Origin: Actinomadura spongiicola
Lineage (GTDB): Bacteria; Actinomycetota; Actinomycetes; Streptosporangiales; Streptosporangiaceae
DNA length: 64,000 nt
Direction of reading: 5' to 3'
NCBI RefSeq assembly: GCF_003432485.1
Contig: NZ_QVNQ01000015.1
Location: forward strand, 58,841-122,840
The position numbers and the translations under genes are program-made. Of the stretch, positions 17,982 through 26,448 are shown in pieces (the stretch's first letter is position 1; each line of letters begins with the position of its first letter). The notes under the pieces were generated by a model that was not told where the DNA came from, ran no database searches, and worked only from the letters and a program-made list of their open reading frames with translations.

Positions 17982-19868
17982 TCACTCCACGTACAGGGCG
18001 AAGAGCGTGGTGTCGTCCGCCGCCCGGTCGTGCTCCATCCGCGCCAGGACGTCGCTCAGCATCCGCTCGGGCTCCATGGAGCAGTCCCGCAGGATGCTGG
18101 TGAGGCGGTCGATCCGCTCGTCCAGGTCCGCGTCCCTGCGCTCCACCAGGCCATCGGTGTACAGGAAGAGCATGTCGCCGCGGTCGAGCACGGTCGTGAT
18201 CGTCATGTACTCCCAGCCCGGCAGCGCGCCGAGCATCGGATCGCGGACGACCTCCAGCGGCTCCGCCCGCCCCTCCCTGATCAGGATCGGCGGAAGATGA
18301 CCCGCGCACGTCCACTCCAGGACGCGCCCAGGCGGGTCGAACCGGCCCACGACGGCCGTGCCCGTCGCCGGCGGGTCCATGCTGCTCACCAGGTCGTTCA
18401 GCCAGCCCACGAGCTTGCCCGGCCGCTCCCCCGTGGTCGTCAGGCCCAGCAGCCCGTTGCGGGTGCGCGCCATCGACGCCGCCGCGGGCAGACCGTGCCC
18501 CGCCGCGTCCCCGATCGCGAACATCGCGTGACCGTCCGGCAACGCGCGGGTCGCGAACCAGTCGCCGCCGATGCGCGCGGTGCTCTCCGCCGCCAGGCTG
18601 CGCAGCGCCGTGCGCAGCCCCGGCAACTGCTCCGCCTCGTCCGGCAGGATCGCCTGCCGCAGCGTCACGGCCACGCGCCGCTCCTGCGCCGCCTGCTCCT
18701 GCTGCTTCAGCATCTGCCGCCGCGTCTCCGCCAGCGCCCGCTCCACGCCGCGCCGCCGCGTGATGTCCTGCGACACGATGTTGATCGACACCGGCAGCCC
18801 GGACTCGCCCAGCACCGGCTCGGCGAACACCCACAGATGCCGCGCCGCGCCGTCGTGCCCGATCACCCGGTGCTCGGCCTCCACCGGCTCCCGGCGCGAG
18901 AACATCGTCTGGACGGCCTCCTCTACCAGCGGAAGGTCGTCGTCCGCCACCACCTTCGGCAGGTCGTGCGGCATCGGCGGCACCTCGTCGGGCCCGAGCC
19001 CGTAGTTGGCGAGCATCTGCGGCGTCCAGTCCGCCTCCCCAGTGGCGAGGTCCCACTCACCGAACCCGATCAGCGCGAGCCGCTCCACCCGCTCCAGCCG
19101 CCGCGCGATCCTGTCCTCCCGATAGTGGTAACGCCACGTCACACACACCCCGGTAGGCACAGGAACACACCGCACACTCATCCGCGACGACCGAGAAAGG
19201 CCACGCTGCGCGGTCGTGTACTGGAACGAGGGCCGCTCCGACCCCCGACCGGTCTCCAGCACCTCCACGTACGCGTCGAAGAGCCCGCTCAGCACGGCGC
19301 CCGGATCCGTCCGCAGCAGCCGCCGCCCGGTCAACTCCTCCCGCCCGCGCCCGAAAATGTCCCGCGCGACCTCGTTGAGATCGGCGAACAGGAAGTCGGC
19401 CACCTCACCGTCATGCCTCACCGGCACCAGATGGGCGGACGAGTCGAGCGCCCCGTCGAGCACCGCCCGCGCCACCGGATCGTCGGGCAGCCCGGCGAGG
19501 ATCTCCTCGTCGCCCGCCGTGTCCTCCGCCGTGACCCGGCGCAGCACGTCCTCGGCCTCCGACAGGACGGTCTGACGCTCCGTCGTCCCCTCGGCCCGCG
19601 GCGCCCGCCGCCCTGCGGCAACGGCCCCCACCGACCCGGCGCTTCCGCCCTTCACCAGCAGTGACGCCGCCTCGACCAGTTCCATGTCCAGATCACGCGC
19701 GAGCCAGATCAGATGCTGTAGCGCCTCCCCCGGCGCGACCCCGAGCCGCCGGGCCAACACGACCCGCGCCTCCGCGAGGACCGCACGGTCGTGCGCGGCG
19801 TCCCGCAGGTCCTCCAGGTCCGCGACGTGCGCCCCGGGTTGCGCCCAGGCGCCCTCGGCATCCGCCAA
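17982..19868 (-). CDS. ANTAR-PAS-PAS-SpoIIE (RsbU-like) serine phosphatase
   Basis: About 628 residues from the preferred TTG at 19868, which follows GGGGGACAAGGG; the frame is open further but would run into the tRNA gene, so a long form is excluded. An ANTAR-like helical domain (DLRDAAHDRAVLAEARVVLA, about 15-70) is followed by two PAS-type sensors (about 140-230 and 260-370, the second ending SINIVSQDITRRR), a short coiled coil, and a PP2C domain. The PP2C metal ligands lie in RIGGDW, IGDAAGHGLPAAA and the final DDTT. Such phosphatases dephosphorylate anti-anti-sigma factors. ANTAR domains usually bind RNA, so it may couple RNA or small-molecule sensing to sigma-factor release. Confidence 0.85.
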   Translation of the reverse strand: MADAEGAWAQPGAHVADLEDLRDAAHDRAVLAEARVVLARRLGVAPGEALQHLIWLARDLDMELVEAASLLVKGGSAGSVGAVAAGRRAPRAEGTTERQTVLSEAEDVLRRVTAEDTAGDEEILAGLPDDPVARAVLDGALDSSAHLVPVRHDGEVADFLFADLNEVARDIFGRGREELTGRRLLRTDPGAVLSGLFDAYVEVLETGRGSERPSFQYTTAQRGLSRSSRMSVRCVPVPTGVCVTWRYHYREDRIARRLERVERLALIGFGEWDLATGEADWTPQMLANYGLGPDEVPPMPHDLPKVVADDDLPLVEEAVQTMFSRREPVEAEHRVIGHDGAARHLWVFAEPVLGESGLPVSINIVSQDITRRRGVERALAETRRQMLKQQEQAAQERRVAVTLRQAILPDEAEQLPGLRTALRSLAAESTARIGGDWFATRALPDGHAMFAIGDAAGHGLPAAASMARTRNGLLGLTTTGERPGKLVGWLNDLVSSMDPPATGTAVVGRFDPPGRVLEWTCAGHLPPILIREGRAEPLEVVRDPMLGALPGWEYMTITTVLDRGDMLFLYTDGLVERRDADLDERIDRLTSILRDCSMEPERMLSDVLARMEHDRAADDTTLFALYVE

Positions 19869-20143
19869 CCCTTGTCCCCCGTTCCGGCGCTGCTGCCTCG
19901 GGAGAAAAGCTACATACGGGAGCGATGGACTATTCGCCCCAAAGTTCGTAAACAGCCCAGCTCTTTGCCCGACCTTTCCGTTAACACCCGACTCGACCGC
20001 TTCCGGTGACCGTCCCCAAAGACACCCATGGCCCGCCCTGTGACCCACATCACACCACCGCCCCGAAGCCCCGACCCCCGCCAACTCGTTACACACGACT
20101 CCACCGACTGCGCTACAGTAATCAGGCCCGCTCCGACGGGCAC

Positions 20144-20217
<74 letters not shown>

Positions 20218-20292
20218 CAGGACAGACGCAGGTCAGGGCCTGGTTTCACTCACGTGAGGCGAGGCCTTGAAGATCGTTTAGGGCCTGTCGTC

Positions 20293-21086
20293 TCACAATC
20301 TCTCACACGCTTCAGCCAGGACGTCATCGAGCAGCAGTTCCCTCTCTCCGTTACGGGACTTCGGGGGCTCGCTGATGACCTCGCTCTCGCACATCACGCG
20401 GGTCTGGGCGCCCTTCAGCGTTCCTTCAGGTTGACGTCCTGCCACCGTAGGCCGAGCACCTCCCCGCGCCGCAGGCCGTACAGCGACAGGCGCCACGCGA
20501 CTTCGAGCCGGGTGCCCTCGATGGTGCCGAGGAAGGCGCGTACCTCGGCCTGTGTCCATGTCTCCCGCTCGCGCTGCTGATAGCTGACGTTGTCGACCAG
20601 GGCGACGACGTTCCGGACGAGCTTGCCCTCACGCACGGCCAACTCGAACGCCGCGCGCAGGCGGCCGAGCGTGAGGTTCACCGACCGACCGGACAGCCAG
20701 GTGCCGGGCTTCCCGCCGCGCTTGCGCCCGGACGTGAGCGTGAAGTCGACCAGGTCCTCAACGTCGTCCTTGCTCACGGTCTGCGCGACGCGGGCCCCGA
20801 GTTGCTCACGCACGCACCGGAGCGCGTGCTCGTAGTTCCGTTTGGTGTTGCGGCGCTTCCCGCGGGTCGCGCCCTTCAGGTACGAGTCCAGAATCTCGGT
20901 CACCGTGGTCTTGGATGGCGCGACGTACGTGCCCTCGGTGACCTTGAACTGGATCGCCTTGAGCGCGTTCTTCGCGTCGGTCTTCCGGTCGAAGGTGTGC
21001 GTCTTCTGGCGCCGCTTCTTTGTCTCGGGGTCGGGGGGCGGCGGCCCGTGGCGATCAACCGGGCCGCCGCCCGTTGCACGCCACAC
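20293..21086 (-). pseudogene. Tyrosine recombinase (integrase), frameshifted and truncated
   Basis: The 5' part (21,086 to 20,415) encodes the arm-binding segment (KRRQKTHTFDRKTDAKNALK), the core-binding domain and the start of the catalytic domain, including the first catalytic Arg in SLYGLRRGEVLGLRW. It stops at DVNLKER. The sequence continues in another frame with EGTLKGAQTRVMCESE, then PPKSRNGERELLLDDVLAEA, the usual next part of the catalytic domain, and ends at 20,293. The second Arg, the HxxR box and the Tyr nucleophile are missing. The N-terminus also lacks the expected first strands. The integrase reads toward the tRNA 3' end, as in elements integrated at tRNA genes. It cannot be active. 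Confidence 0.85.
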
Positions 21087-21164
21087 CGGGCGACCCGTGA
21101 CCAGGGTGTGGCGTGGATGGGGCGGCGCGGCCTGGACGGCGAGCCTCGGCGGCGCCGCCCCGGT

Positions 21165-21377
21165 CTAGGACTGGCGTCGCAGCATCCTCGCGGCGACGTC
21201 GAGCGGCCCCGCGCATGGGACGAACAGGCGCCGGACCCTGCCGTGGACGACGCCGCGCCACCACCCCGGGGCCGACTCCGCGTAGTACGCGCCGACGATC
21301 CGGTCAACGTGAGGGTCGGTGATGACGTACGTTCCACTGTCGCCGTCGATCTCGTAGCCGTCGCTGGCGCCCGTCAT
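21165..21377 (-). CDS. Small W-rich hypothetical protein (gene 5 of small-protein operon)
   Basis: The product has 70 residues and begins DGYEIDGDSGTYVITDPHVD after a short start, with ATG 21377 overlapping the previous stop (ATGA). It has GAYYAESAPGWWRGVV and a C-terminal helix GPLDVAARMLRR. I read this as strands around a Trp pair followed by an amphipathic helix, similar in outline to its neighbours. No known domain, signal peptide or membrane segment. Last gene of the operon; the next feature is the integrase remnant. Confidence 0.65.
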   Translation of the reverse strand: MTGASDGYEIDGDSGTYVITDPHVDRIVGAYYAESAPGWWRGVVHGRVRRLFVPCAGPLDVAARMLRRQS

Positions 21378-21679
21378 AGCGCCGACCTCAGTGCATCGGA
21401 GATCTCGGCCGCCGCGTCGATCACGCGCTCGGCCTCCGTGAGCGGATGCGGCTCTGGGGGGCCGTGCAGCCAGAACCACAGCTTGCCGTGATCGTCCGCC
21501 CTCGGGCCGCACATGACCAGGACGCAGAAACGGCGCCCCGCGTCGTTCACGGGCGCGGTGACCAGCAGGGTGTCTTCGAGGTTCAGCTCGGTGTCTTCGA
21601 GCTTCAGCTCGGAGTCGTGCACGGCCAGGCGCTCTTTCAGCGCGGCGAGGCGCGTGCGCGCCTGCTGGTGGTCATTCAT
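21374..21679 (-). CDS. Small hypothetical protein (gene 4 of small-protein operon)
   Basis: The product has 101 residues. It starts with a short helical segment (QQARTRLAALKERLAVHD), then a near-repeat LKLED/LNLED, strands (LLVTAPVNDAGRRFCVLVMC), the Trp pair in GKLWFWLHG and a C-terminal helix EAERVIDAAAEISDALRSAL. The strand-Trp-helix order resembles the other members of the operon. ATG 21679 overlaps the upstream stop by eight bases. Function unknown. Confidence 0.7.
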   Translation of the reverse strand: MNDHQQARTRLAALKERLAVHDSELKLEDTELNLEDTLLVTAPVNDAGRRFCVLVMCGPRADDHGKLWFWLHGPPEPHPLTEAERVIDAAAEISDALRSAL

Positions 21680-21905
21680 TCCTCGACCTCCGGTCCGGCT
21701 CTTCGACTGGTTCGACGGCCGGGATGCGCAGGAGCGCCAGGGCCGGCTCGTGCGGGTCGGTCCCGCGGAGGTCGGTAATCACGACGGGCCGTGCCGCGTA
21801 GTCGCCCTTGCGCCGCGTGTGCCAGGACGGCTCGACCTCGTGCCACCGAAAGGCCCAGTTCGGGAACTGCGCGCGCAGCAGCTCCAGACTCTCCTGCGGA
21901 TTCAT
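21672..21905 (-). CDS. Small hypothetical protein with PxW...W motif (gene 3)
   Basis: The product has 77 residues. Its first half, LELLRAQFPNWAFRWHEVEP followed by SWHTRRKGDYAARP, matches the repeated module of the 176-residue protein of this operon (L..L...HPDW ... W.AFR). The C-terminal part is Pro/Glu-rich. ATG 21905 overlaps the GTG-started neighbour by four bases. Cytoplasmic, unknown function. Confidence 0.7.
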   Translation of the reverse strand: MNPQESLELLRAQFPNWAFRWHEVEPSWHTRRKGDYAARPVVITDLRGTDPHEPALALLRIPAVEPVEEPDRRSRNE

Positions 21906-22117
21906 GACCGAGGCCTTCGCGCGGACATGATCTGCTCGCCGAGCCGCTCCGGGTCGACGGCCTGGACGAAACACCGGCCGTCGACCATCGCCCACCATTG
22001 GCCGGTCTGGAGGCCGAACCAGGCCAGCACGTCGAACCGCCGCGCCAGCTCCGCCGCGACCCGGCGCCGGTAGTGCTCGACGGTGCGGCGATCCCGCGCA
22101 TACCTCGGCACGCTCAC
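21902..22117 (-). CDS. Small W-rich hypothetical protein (gene 2)
   Basis: The product has 71 residues, starting with GTG at 22117, which overlaps the previous TGA (GTGA). It has a helical N-terminus (HYRRRVAAELARRFDVL), the strand pair AWFGLQTGQWWAMVDGRCF, and a C-terminal helix VDPERLGEQIMSARR. The last helix lines up with DPVKLASLIEQAV of the 176-residue protein. The frame is open upstream of the GTG, but that stretch overlaps the previous gene and lacks similarity. Function unknown. Confidence 0.7.
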   Translation of the reverse strand: MSVPRYARDRRTVEHYRRRVAAELARRFDVLAWFGLQTGQWWAMVDGRCFVQAVDPERLGEQIMSARRPRS

Positions 22118-22644
22118 CGGGTGCACCCCCCGCGGTGCGTGGCGGGCTCGGCCACCACCTGGACAGCCTGCTCGATGAGGGATGCCAGCTTGACCGGGTC
22201 CTTGGCCTCGGCCGCCGGGTGCCCGCCCGCCCAGTCGGTACTGCGATCGCGGAACGCGATCCACGGGACGTCCCGCTCCACCGCGTACTCGATCCGCCAG
22301 TCGGGGTGCTCGGCGCGGAGCCGGTCAAGCTCCTCCAGCACGCGCGGGTCCCTGGTGCGCGTCGGCGTGCCCGCAACAGCGGAGTGGGCGTCCTCGGCGT
22401 CGAGCGCGGCCTCCGCCCGCTCGACCGCGCCGATCTGCCTGGTGAGCCGCTCCACCGACTCGGCGCGCAGCCACCCCACGCCCCCAGCGACGCGGAAACG
22501 CCTGCTCTTACGGAACGCCTCCCACGACAGCTCGATCATCGGCAGGTGCTGGAACGTCCAGTCGGGGTGCGCGTCGCACAGCCGCTCCAGGGTCGCCTCG
22601 ACCTCGCCCTCCTCGGGCTGCGTCGGATTCGCTACCTTTCTCAC
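22114..22644 (-). CDS. Two-repeat hypothetical protein, first gene of small-protein operon
   Basis: The product has 176 residues from GTG 22644, with GAGG seven bases upstream. It consists of two copies of a module of about 65 residues. Copy one runs LERLCDAHPDWTFQHLPMIE, LSWEAFRKSRRF, GGVGWLRAESVERLTRQIGA. Copy two runs LEELDRLRAEHPDWRIEYAV, VPWIAFRDR, GGHPAAEAKDPVKLASLIEQ. A Glu/Arg/Thr linker separates them. Each module looks like helix, strands around invariant Trp, then helix. I know no described domain that matches. It is divergent from the XRE regulator at 22,843. Confidence 0.75.
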   Translation of the reverse strand: MRKVANPTQPEEGEVEATLERLCDAHPDWTFQHLPMIELSWEAFRKSRRFRVAGGVGWLRAESVERLTRQIGAVERAEAALDAEDAHSAVAGTPTRTRDPRVLEELDRLRAEHPDWRIEYAVERDVPWIAFRDRSTDWAGGHPAAEAKDPVKLASLIEQAVQVVAEPATHRGGCTR

Positions 22645-22779
22645 AGCCGGACCTCATTTCCGGTTAGGCCCCGGGCCCCCGGCGTTCGCGCGCCGTCCGG
22701 GGCCGTTCTGCTTTGCGGGGTGCTGATTCGGTCACCATCAGTGAATCTGTGGCGGCCACCACACAGCTAGGGGGAGACT

Positions 22780-22822
22780 GACGGACTGTAAGGCGGACTC
22801 TCGAAGAGTCCGGCTGTCCGTC
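22780..22822. promoter_or_regulatory. Nested inverted repeats between small-protein operon and XRE regulator
   Basis: The inner repeat has arms CGGACTCT and AGAGTCCG (22794-22812). An outer pair GACGGAC (22780-22786) and GTCCGTC (22816-22822) surrounds it. Four related half-sites in the divergent promoter region, just upstream of the regulator gene, are what one expects of an operator bound by that regulator. Binding is not shown by sequence alone. Confidence 0.5.
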
Positions 22823-22842
22823 CGGCGAATGGTGCACGCAGG

Positions 22843-24138
22843 ATGAATAACGTGGAACGCCCCGAATGGGCGGCGCGAATTCAGACGGAACGCGAGTCCC
22901 GCGGTTGGTCGAAACCGCAGATGGCCCGAGCCCTGTTCACGTCCTGCGGAGTGCCCCCCACCCGCCAGCAGGTCGACTCACTGGCCCGGCAGATCCGCAA
23001 GTATGAGAACGGCGAACACCTTCCCCGCGACTGGACCAGGGCCTACGCCACCGTGCTCGGGCACGAGGAGGATGACCTGTTCGCCGCAGCCAGCGGGCCG
23101 AATCACGATGAGGAGCGTCGGCGCCTCCTCGCGTGCCTGAGCCTCCTCGGCGTCGAAACCGCCTCCCGCGCCGAACCACTCGAACCGATCCGGCAGGCCC
23201 TGGCCCGCGCTCTACCCGCCGGCCTGCAAGGGCACCTCGTCCAGGACTGGGAAGAGATCGCGTTCGAGCACGGCCACGCGTTCCTCACCACCCCCCCGGA
23301 CAAACTCCTTCCCGATCTCGCCGCCGACCTCGTCGCGCTGCTGAACTCCCTCGCCGCCGCCGCGGGAACGGCCCGGGAAGACCTGTGCGGCCCGGCGGGG
23401 AAGCTGGCCGCGCTCATGGCCATGACAGTTTCCACACTCGGCGAGCGCCGCCATGCCCGCGACTGGTGGAAGACCGCGCGGCACGCCGCCGACGCGTCCA
23501 AGAACCGGGACCTGCGGGTGTGGGTACGCGGCTACGAGGCGATGAACGCGCTGTACTCCGCCCGACCCCCTCTGCTGGTTCTGCGCCTCGCCCAGCACGC
23601 GGTCGACATCGCGGGAGACCATACAGGCGCCGCCGTGCTGGAAGCCATGGCAGCGCGGGCGCAGGCCCTGTCGATGATGGACGGCCGTGCCGAGGAGGCC
23701 GCCGCCGCCGTGCGCGACCTCGAAGGACGGTGGGAGCGCCTCCCGGCCGCGGCCCCCGATGACCGGCTGGCCACCGGCGCGTGGCCGGAGACGGCTCTGC
23801 ACCACACAGCGGCCTACACCTACACCCACACCGGCGACACCGATCTCGCCGAACGCGCCCGGTCGCAGGCACTGTCCCGCTACCCGACGTCGATGCGCCG
23901 TCAACGCGCGCAGATCGAACTGCTACGGGCAACCGGCATGGTCCGCGTCGGCGACGTCGCCGCCGGGGTCGAACTCGCCGGACGCACGGTCGAAGGCCTC
24001 GCGGCGGCGCAGCGGACCGCCACGATCCAGCACGGCGCCCGTCTGGTCCTGGACGCGGTTCCCGCCGCCGACCTGGCCCGGCCCGGCGTCCGGGACTACC
24101 GTGCCACGTTCGCGCCAACTGCCGAAGAGGAAGGATGA
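22843..24138 (+). CDS. XRE-family regulator with TPR-like C-terminal domain
   Basis: The product has 431 residues. The N-terminal HTH (about 8-75) includes SRGWSKPQMARAL and RQIRKYENGEHLPRDWTRAY. The rest (about 90-425) is a chain of helix pairs rich in Ala and Leu (AYTYTHTGDTDLAERARSQA), a TPR-like fold. Regulators with this layout are common in actinomycete mobile elements and natural-product loci; the repeat domain usually senses a peptide or small molecule. It is divergent from the five-gene small-protein operon and four bases ahead of the GNAT gene. ATG 22843 has poor spacing to AGGA; GTG 22852 would fit that site better and would remove three residues. Confidence 0.82.
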   Translation: MNNVERPEWAARIQTERESRGWSKPQMARALFTSCGVPPTRQQVDSLARQIRKYENGEHLPRDWTRAYATVLGHEEDDLFAAASGPNHDEERRRLLACLSLLGVETASRAEPLEPIRQALARALPAGLQGHLVQDWEEIAFEHGHAFLTTPPDKLLPDLAADLVALLNSLAAAAGTAREDLCGPAGKLAALMAMTVSTLGERRHARDWWKTARHAADASKNRDLRVWVRGYEAMNALYSARPPLLVLRLAQHAVDIAGDHTGAAVLEAMAARAQALSMMDGRAEEAAAAVRDLEGRWERLPAAAPDDRLATGAWPETALHHTAAYTYTHTGDTDLAERARSQALSRYPTSMRRQRAQIELLRATGMVRVGDVAAGVELAGRTVEGLAAAQRTATIQHGARLVLDAVPAADLARPGVRDYRATFAPTAEEEG

Positions 24139-24141
24139 GCC

Positions 24142-24690
24142 TTGCCGGACGAGACCACGTTGACCGTCCACGACCGCCAGGCCGCCCTCGACGGGCTGGA
24201 CAAGCTCACGCCCCTGTACCAGCAGGTGTACGCCGAGCCGCCCTACAACTCGGCGCCGAAGTTCTCCCTGCCCCGGTTCCGAGAAAGGACCCGCGAACAG
24301 ACACTCGCATCAGGGTTCCGCCTGGTGACCGCGCGGCGCGACCGCGCCCTGGTGGGGTTCGCGTTCGGGTTCTCGATGATGCCCGGCGCCTGGTGGGCGA
24401 ACGCCTCGACTCCACCCCGCGAGGTCCTCGACACCGACAAGTACGCGGTGGTCGAGCTAGTGGTGAGCAAGACGGAACGCGGTCGCGGGCTTGGCCGACT
24501 TCTGCTGAATAGGCTGGTCGCGGGACGGCCGGAGCGGTTCGCCACTTTGGCGGCTGTGGTCGAGGCGGACGCCTACGAGATGTACCGGCGGTGGGGATGG
24601 AAGAAGGTCGGGGAGTTCCGAGCGGAGCCGCCCTACTCCGACGCTCTGGTGTTGCCGCTTCGGTCGGACGCCGGAGACTCCGCCGCCTAG
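24142..24690 (+). CDS. GNAT-family N-acetyltransferase
   Basis: The product has 182 residues with a TTG start at 24142, four bases after the regulator stop and behind GAGGAAGGA. It has the acyl-CoA-binding signature VVSKTERGRGLGRLLLNRLV (R-x-x-G-x-G), preceded by the strand YAVVELVV and followed by YEMYRRWGWKKVGEF. It transfers an acetyl group from acetyl-CoA to an unknown amine or protein. Tight coupling with the XRE-TPR regulator suggests one transcript. It may modify a substrate linked to the small-protein operon, but nothing in the sequence shows that. Confidence 0.85.
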   Translation: MPDETTLTVHDRQAALDGLDKLTPLYQQVYAEPPYNSAPKFSLPRFRERTREQTLASGFRLVTARRDRALVGFAFGFSMMPGAWWANASTPPREVLDTDKYAVVELVVSKTERGRGLGRLLLNRLVAGRPERFATLAAVVEADAYEMYRRWGWKKVGEFRAEPPYSDALVLPLRSDAGDSAA

Positions 24691-24913
24691 ATCGGCCGCG
24701 CGTGCACCAGCGCGTCGGCGCCGTACCCGCGAAGCAGACAGCAGTCTCGTCCACAGCAACGCTCCTGAAGCCTTCCCCACGGCGTAAATCAGGGCGCCCG
24801 ACGGAGGCCCGACCCGGTGACTGGACCGCCGGGCCGGTCCCGTCTCCGCAGTCTTCTCGCGCTGCTCGTTGAAGATTAGTTCGGGAGTAGCGAAGCCTCT
24901 GGCAGGGGCGCGC

Positions 24914-25650
24914 CTAGTTGTCGGTGGTTGTTGGAGTGCTTGGTTGGTCTTTGTGACGTGGCGCATGCTCGGCGACGAGTGCGCGGAAAGCGTTCAGGTC
25001 TCCGATGACTTCCTCGACACGGTCGGGCTGCTGGTACAGGCGGTAGTAGCGGGCACCGATGGCATCGGGGTCTGCTTCGCCGCCGCCAGGGACAATGCCG
25101 GAGGCGATTGTCACCGTGGCCGCGTGGATGCCTTCGGGGCGGAGTTCGGTGTGCAGCGCGTGTGCCCAGTTGCCCAGGCCGGACATGGCGGCCCCACGTT
25201 GGCCAGAAAAGGTGCGGGGATCGTCGAGGAGACACCTGTCGTCAACAGCAGCGTGCCCGAGCCTCGGGCACGCATGTCCGGCAGCACCCGACCCACCGCG
25301 GTCACCGCGCCCAGCATGTGCAGCTCGAACTGTGCGGTCATCGACTCGACCGTGGTCTGCACCGCGTTGGTGATCGGTCCGGAGGGGCTGGGGCTGTACT
25401 GCAGAACATCGACCGGGCCCAGGGCATCTCTGGCCACGTCGAGCGCTGCGGTGAGGGAATCACGATCACGAATGTCCGCGGTGAACGCCGCGGCCTCGAT
25501 ATTCAGGTCGGCCAGGTCTGTGACCAGGGCATTCAGCCTGCTCTGGGTGCGGGCGATCAACCCGACCCGGAAGCCTTGGCGCCCGAACGCCCGGGCCACG
25601 CCCATCCCCAGCCCTGGCCCGGCACCGACGACAACGAGTGTCCTGCTCAC
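24914..25650 (-). pseudogene. Short-chain dehydrogenase, single frameshift
   Basis: The first 175 codons (25,650 down) encode a good SDR start: MSRTLVVVGAGPGLGMGVAR, then DVLQYSPSPSGP and the region before the active site. After AFLANVG-type sequence (PAPFLANVG) near 25,195 the frame is lost. The expected continuation, MSGLGNWAHALHTELRPEGI, then ATVTIASGIVPGGG, is found in another frame down to 24,914. A single missing base near 25,190-25,195 explains it. Adjacent, divergent HxlR genes commonly control such enzymes. The loss could be a recent mutation or a sequencing error, since both halves are well preserved. Confidence 0.8.
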
Positions 25651-25834
25651 GCCACGTCCTCTCCTGCCACCGCCACCAGCGAGGCTGTTCGCCCTGCTCG
25701 CAGCCAGTTACTCTTTGTTCGTAGCAGGATGACCTGTCATCACGATGATGATCAAGACGGCACATTGATGTCCGCTACGTACACCGAGGTAATCGGTCTG
25801 CGTAGCGCCGACGAGTCCTGGAGCACCACACGCC

Positions 25835-26224
25835 ATGCCAGTGCCCCCTATTGACACCGCAGACGAGTCAGAGCAGGAGATTTGCCGGCAACATCTTCAG
25901 ATTCTGGCGCTCATCGGCGATAAATGGACCATTCTGGTTATCGGCCGACTGCGTGACCGTACCCTGCGCTTCGGCGAACTCCACCGCGCCGTCACCGGCA
26001 TTTCTCAACGCATGCTCACCCGAACGCTGCGGCAACTCGAACGCGATGGCCTCCTGACGCGCACTGTTCACCCCAGCGTCCCTCCACGTGTGGAGTACAC
26101 GCTCACCGAGCTTGGCAGCACGCTGCTCGACTCGCTCTCCTACCTCGCCGAGTGGGCGACCACGAACCGTCAACAGATCACCGCCAACCGCCGCCACTAC
26201 GACGCGACTCATCAAGGCGACTGA
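25835..26224 (+). CDS. HxlR-family winged-helix regulator
   Basis: The product has 129 residues. The HxlR pattern is clear: an N-terminal Cys (EQEICRQHLQILALIGDKWT), then LRFGELHRAVTGISQRMLTR, TLRQLERDGLLTR, and the wing VPPRVEYTLTELG. Such dimeric regulators respond to electrophiles, thiol oxidation or small ligands and usually control a divergent oxidoreductase gene, here the broken SDR. ATG 25835. It follows 184 bp of divergent promoter region. The regulator itself appears intact. Confidence 0.9.
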   Translation: MPVPPIDTADESEQEICRQHLQILALIGDKWTILVIGRLRDRTLRFGELHRAVTGISQRMLTRTLRQLERDGLLTRTVHPSVPPRVEYTLTELGSTLLDSLSYLAEWATTNRQQITANRRHYDATHQGD

Positions 26225-26448
26225 CCGGTACCTGTGGTTAACACGTGCGGGATCGCCTCTGAGACGCCGCCAACCGCATTCAGCCGCCAAAGGATTCGCT
26301 TGTCGGCCGTCCCGCCCAATGACGATAACGACAAGTGACTCCTTCGCCGTCCCATCAGCCGTAAGCGGCATATTTCTGCGGTGGGGGAGTTCACCTCTCG
26401 CTGTACCTTCGCCTGCCTTGGTCGTGTTGCCGCCTACAGCACGTCGGG

